This document shows, in pieces, positions 5,351 through 7,138 of a stretch of 7,138 nt of DNA (the stretch's first letter is position 1; the number at the start of each line of letters is the position of its first letter). The stretch spans positions 1-7,138 of the forward strand of contig JAKAGX010000030.1 of the NCBI GenBank assembly GCA_021825465.1, written 5' to 3'. The notes under the pieces are model-generated. The model was not told the DNA's origin, made no database searches, and saw only the letters and a list, made by a program, of their open reading frames with translations. The stretch is from a bacterium (GTDB lineage Bacteria; Patescibacteriota; Minisyncoccia; UBA6257; GWB1-50-10). A program made the translations under genes and the position numbers.

Positions 5351-6841
5351 ATGAAAGAGGATACGAAAGAATGGTTGGAAGAAAACCCGACCTTGAAGAG
5401 ATTTGAAAAGAAGCATCCCGCGCTCGCGGCGTTCCTCGGAAAGCGCTTTTCGAAAAGCAAGCCTTACGGCCGGCGGTTTACGGGCGGGTTGCTCTCAAGC
5501 TTGGTCCTCTTCTTTATTTTTCTCGAAATAGCCTTCGATGTCGTTTCCCACGAATCTGCGGCCCTCGACCAGAGCATTACCAACTTTTTGTATACCTTCA
5601 GAAATCTGTCGTTCGCCAAGTATTTTTTGCTCTTCACCGACCTCGGTGACGTTCAGGGCGTCCTTGTCCTTGCCGTGGTTCTCGTCCTCCTCTTCCTCAT
5701 GCTGGGGAAGAAAAGAGAAGCGCTTTTTTCCGCCTTTACTCTCCTTTTCGGCGAGGTCTCGTATGCCGTCATAAAACTCATCATCGCGCGCCCGCGCCCG
5801 AGCCTTTGGTATGCGCTCGTGCCCCGCAGCGGCTTCTCGTTCCCGAGCGGACATTCGGTCGGTTCGGTCGTCTTTTACGGATTCGGCTGCTATCTCATTT
5901 CGAGAATGGTGGAAAAAAAGTCCGCAAAAGCGTTTTGGTGGTTCCTTGCGATATTCATTCCCTTGAACGTCGGCCTTTCGCGGATTTATTTGGGCGTCCA
6001 TTGGACGTCAGACGTTTTGGGCGGCTGGACGCTCGGTCTTGCGATCGCAGTTCTTTCCGCCTTCCTCATGAAAGAATTGGAGGGTAAGAAGCCGATGGAT
6101 AAGGTCCCGGTTTTTCAAAAACGATCCATCTATCGGATAACGGCGGGGCTTTTGGCGCTTGCAATCGTCTTCATCGTGTATTTTTACAATAACAATCCGC
6201 TCGAATACAAAATTCCTCCTTTGCCTGCGAGCCCGGTCGTGGTCTCCGCAACGTCGAGCATCGAAGGTCTCGTCGCCGAGAGCGGTTTTCCGAAGTTTTC
6301 GGAGTCGATCGCCGGCGACCCCATGGAACCCATGAGCCTCATTGTCGTGGGATCCGAGGCGAGCTTGAAGCAAGCCTTCTTCAACGAAGGATGGGTCGTT
6401 GCCGATCCGCCGACGACGGCGAATTTCATAAAGCTCGGCCTTGCGGCGATCGAGGGAAAGCCGTACCCTGCGGCACCAGCCTCGCCGTCGTTTTTGAACG
6501 CCGAACCTCAGCTTATAACCTTCGAAAAGAACGTCGGCGGCACCTTCATCGTCCGGCATCACACGAGGTTTTGGCAAACGAGGTTTCTTTATGCCGGTCA
6601 GCCGGTGTGGGTCGCGTCGGCGAGTTTCGACAGCGGACTTACCAGCTATTTGGTTTACCATCAGATCAGCCCGGACATCGACACGGAGCGCGATTATATA
6701 GCAAGCGACCTTTTGCAATCGGGCCTCGTTGTGAGCGAATCGAAGGTGCAATTCGTCCATCCCATGATGGGGGAAAATTTTGCAGCGGAACCTTTCTTCA
6801 CGGACGGCAAGGCCTACATCATTTTCCTCAGGAATTCCTAA
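5351..6841 (+). CDS. PAP2-family lipid phosphatase fused to a LssY C-terminal domain
   Basis: This 496-residue membrane protein probably dephosphorylates a lipid or polyprenyl phosphate on the outer side of the membrane. After a charged N-terminus (1-42), several helices carry the full acid-phosphatase signature: K142-x6-R149-P150 (KLIIARPRP), PSGH at 165-168, and SR-x5-H-x3-D at S210, R211, H217, D221. H168 and H217 are the expected catalytic histidines. A further helix (about 262-280) leads to a soluble domain (about 300-494) matching the LssY_C pattern: IVVGSEASLKQAF, GWVVADPP, RHHTRFW (402-408), GQPVWVASASFD and HQISPDIDTERD (437-448). Its role is unknown; the name comes from a Legionella secretion locus. 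PAP2-LssY_C fusions are known in bacteria. There is no Shine-Dalgarno; the mRNA is probably leaderless. The stop codon lies within the inverted repeat that begins at 6829. Confidence 0.92.
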   Translation: MKEDTKEWLEENPTLKRFEKKHPALAAFLGKRFSKSKPYGRRFTGGLLSSLVLFFIFLEIAFDVVSHESAALDQSITNFLYTFRNLSFAKYFLLFTDLGDVQGVLVLAVVLVLLFLMLGKKREALFSAFTLLFGEVSYAVIKLIIARPRPSLWYALVPRSGFSFPSGHSVGSVVFYGFGCYLISRMVEKKSAKAFWWFLAIFIPLNVGLSRIYLGVHWTSDVLGGWTLGLAIAVLSAFLMKELEGKKPMDKVPVFQKRSIYRITAGLLALAIVFIVYFYNNNPLEYKIPPLPASPVVVSATSSIEGLVAESGFPKFSESIAGDPMEPMSLIVVGSEASLKQAFFNEGWVVADPPTTANFIKLGLAAIEGKPYPAAPASPSFLNAEPQLITFEKNVGGTFIVRHHTRFWQTRFLYAGQPVWVASASFDSGLTSYLVYHQISPDIDTERDYIASDLLQSGLVVSESKVQFVHPMMGENFAAEPFFTDGKAYIIFLRNS

Positions 6842-6975
6842 TTTTATACACAAACACGCTATGCCAAACCCCAGCGAGGTTTGGCCGCTCGCTCTCGGAC
6901 TCGCTCTTCCGCTTCGCGGAAACCATGCCCGCTCGTCCTGCGAGACGGTTTGTTTCATAAAATTAGAAATTCCCG
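6829..6975 (-). repeat. Long imperfect inverted repeat enclosing three hairpins (palindromic element or structured RNA)
   Basis: GGAATTCCTAATTTTAT (6831-6847) is matched in inverse by ATAAAATTAGAAATTCC (6957-6973), 16 of 17 bases, 109 nt apart. Extending both ways gives a 20-position helix, 6829-6848 with 6956-6975. The three non-Watson-Crick positions (6830/6974, 6837/6967, 6848/6956) are A-C or C-A on the plus strand but G-U on the minus strand, so a minus-strand RNA would pair without a break. Just inside, ACAAAC (6850-6855) pairs with GTTTGT (6948-6953) after a small offset. Inside lie hairpins 6863-6885 (8 bp), 6907-6921 (6 bp) and 6932-6944 (4 bp), making a closed multibranch shape. No transposase is present. 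It may be a mobile palindromic repeat, a noncoding RNA, or the 3' structure of the PAP2-LssY mRNA. Confidence 0.6.
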
Positions 6976-7138
6976 GAGTCACTTTAGTTCTTACTCCCAA
7001 GGGAACTTTCAATTCTTCCCGAGTGAATATTGCCGGAGCATGTCTTCTAAAATAACCGAAGCGAGCCGCGTGCCGAGCCAGGCCCCCGCTGGGAACCCAT
7101 CTCAAAAATACCAAGAAGTCGCGTTGCGAGAAATTTTC
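6842..7138. other. Gene-less right end of the window
   Basis: These 297 nt hold no convincing gene. The first 134 nt belong to the inverted-repeat element. The remainder (6976-7138) has a weak GGGAA/TTCCC hairpin near 7000-7019 and a GC-rich stretch at 7060-7100, but no recognisable tRNA, promoter or Shine-Dalgarno-led frame. A 64-codon plus-strand frame (6861-7055) lacks a ribosome site. A long minus-strand frame through this region is open mainly because it runs antisense to the PAP2-LssY gene. If the region is a dispersed repeat, it continues beyond the window. Confidence 0.5.
6863..6885. other. 8-bp stem-loop inside the inverted repeat
   Basis: Arms GCCAAACC (6863-6870) and GGTTTGGC (6878-6885) flank the 7-nt loop CCAGCGA. 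No T tract follows on either strand, so it does not look like an ordinary terminator. Confidence 0.6.

Noticed and set aside
6861..7055. Plus-strand 64-codon frame after the PAP2-LssY gene
   Set aside because: It has no Shine-Dalgarno, it covers the hairpins of the inverted repeat, and the translation shows no recognisable domain. It is likely a chance frame in a repeat.
6008..7114. Minus-strand open frame of 368 codons
   Set aside because: About 830 of its 1107 nt are antisense to the PAP2-LssY gene, which has complete family motifs. The translation is Arg-rich and lacks family features, and no ribosome site was seen. Only its first 90 codons lie in free sequence, over the palindromic element.
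7060..7138. Possible tRNA or rRNA remnant at the right end
   Set aside because: No cloverleaf, no GGTTCGA-type T-loop and no rRNA signature could be built from either strand.

Overview
The window holds eight complete protein genes, one gene cut by the left edge, and a gene-less but structured right end. It reads as bacterial chromosome from an uncultivated lineage: standard code with TAA, TAG and TGA stops, roughly even GC, tightly packed and overlapping genes, and many small or unrecognised proteins with a membrane anchor. The DsbA-VKOR pair in place of DsbA-DsbB, the small SPW-like protein and the general gene style fit Patescibacteria (Parcubacteria-like). That placement is an inference without marker genes.

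Layout. Positions 1-979 (+) carry the end of an exported DUF3298/RsiV-like protein and a two-helix membrane protein of unknown role, closed by a hairpin terminator at 987-1016 that also serves the opposite strand. Positions 1034-2785 (-) form a three-gene operon, read from right to left: an 82-aa unknown protein, a 307-aa membrane-anchored protein with an HExxH zinc-peptidase motif, and an isochorismatase-fold hydrolase whose nucleophile position is Gly instead of Cys. The first two genes overlap by ATGA, and the second and third are 4 nt apart. Positions 2872-3021 (+) encode a 49-aa SPW-repeat-like membrane protein with its own terminator at 3038-3069.

Positions 3110-4232 (+) are a disulfide-forming operon: a membrane-anchored DsbA-like oxidase (CPVC) overlapping by 47 nt a VKOR-family quinone reductase that should reoxidise it. 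The VKOR gene runs tail-to-tail into an MFS transporter gene (-), sharing 75 bp of coding sequence with codons in register. The MFS gene and the following PAP2-LssY_C phosphatase gene (+) diverge from a 26-bp gap. That gap is almost wholly a 7-bp perfect dyad around two overlapping -10 boxes, so both mRNAs are predicted to be nearly leaderless.

The last 297 nt contain no convincing gene. They begin with a long inverted repeat (6829-6975) enclosing three small hairpins. All of its imperfect pairs become G-U wobbles on the minus strand, which suggests a structured RNA or a palindromic mobile repeat. The dyad promoter and this element are the two most unusual things in the window. No defence system, CRISPR array, rRNA, tRNA or transposase was found.
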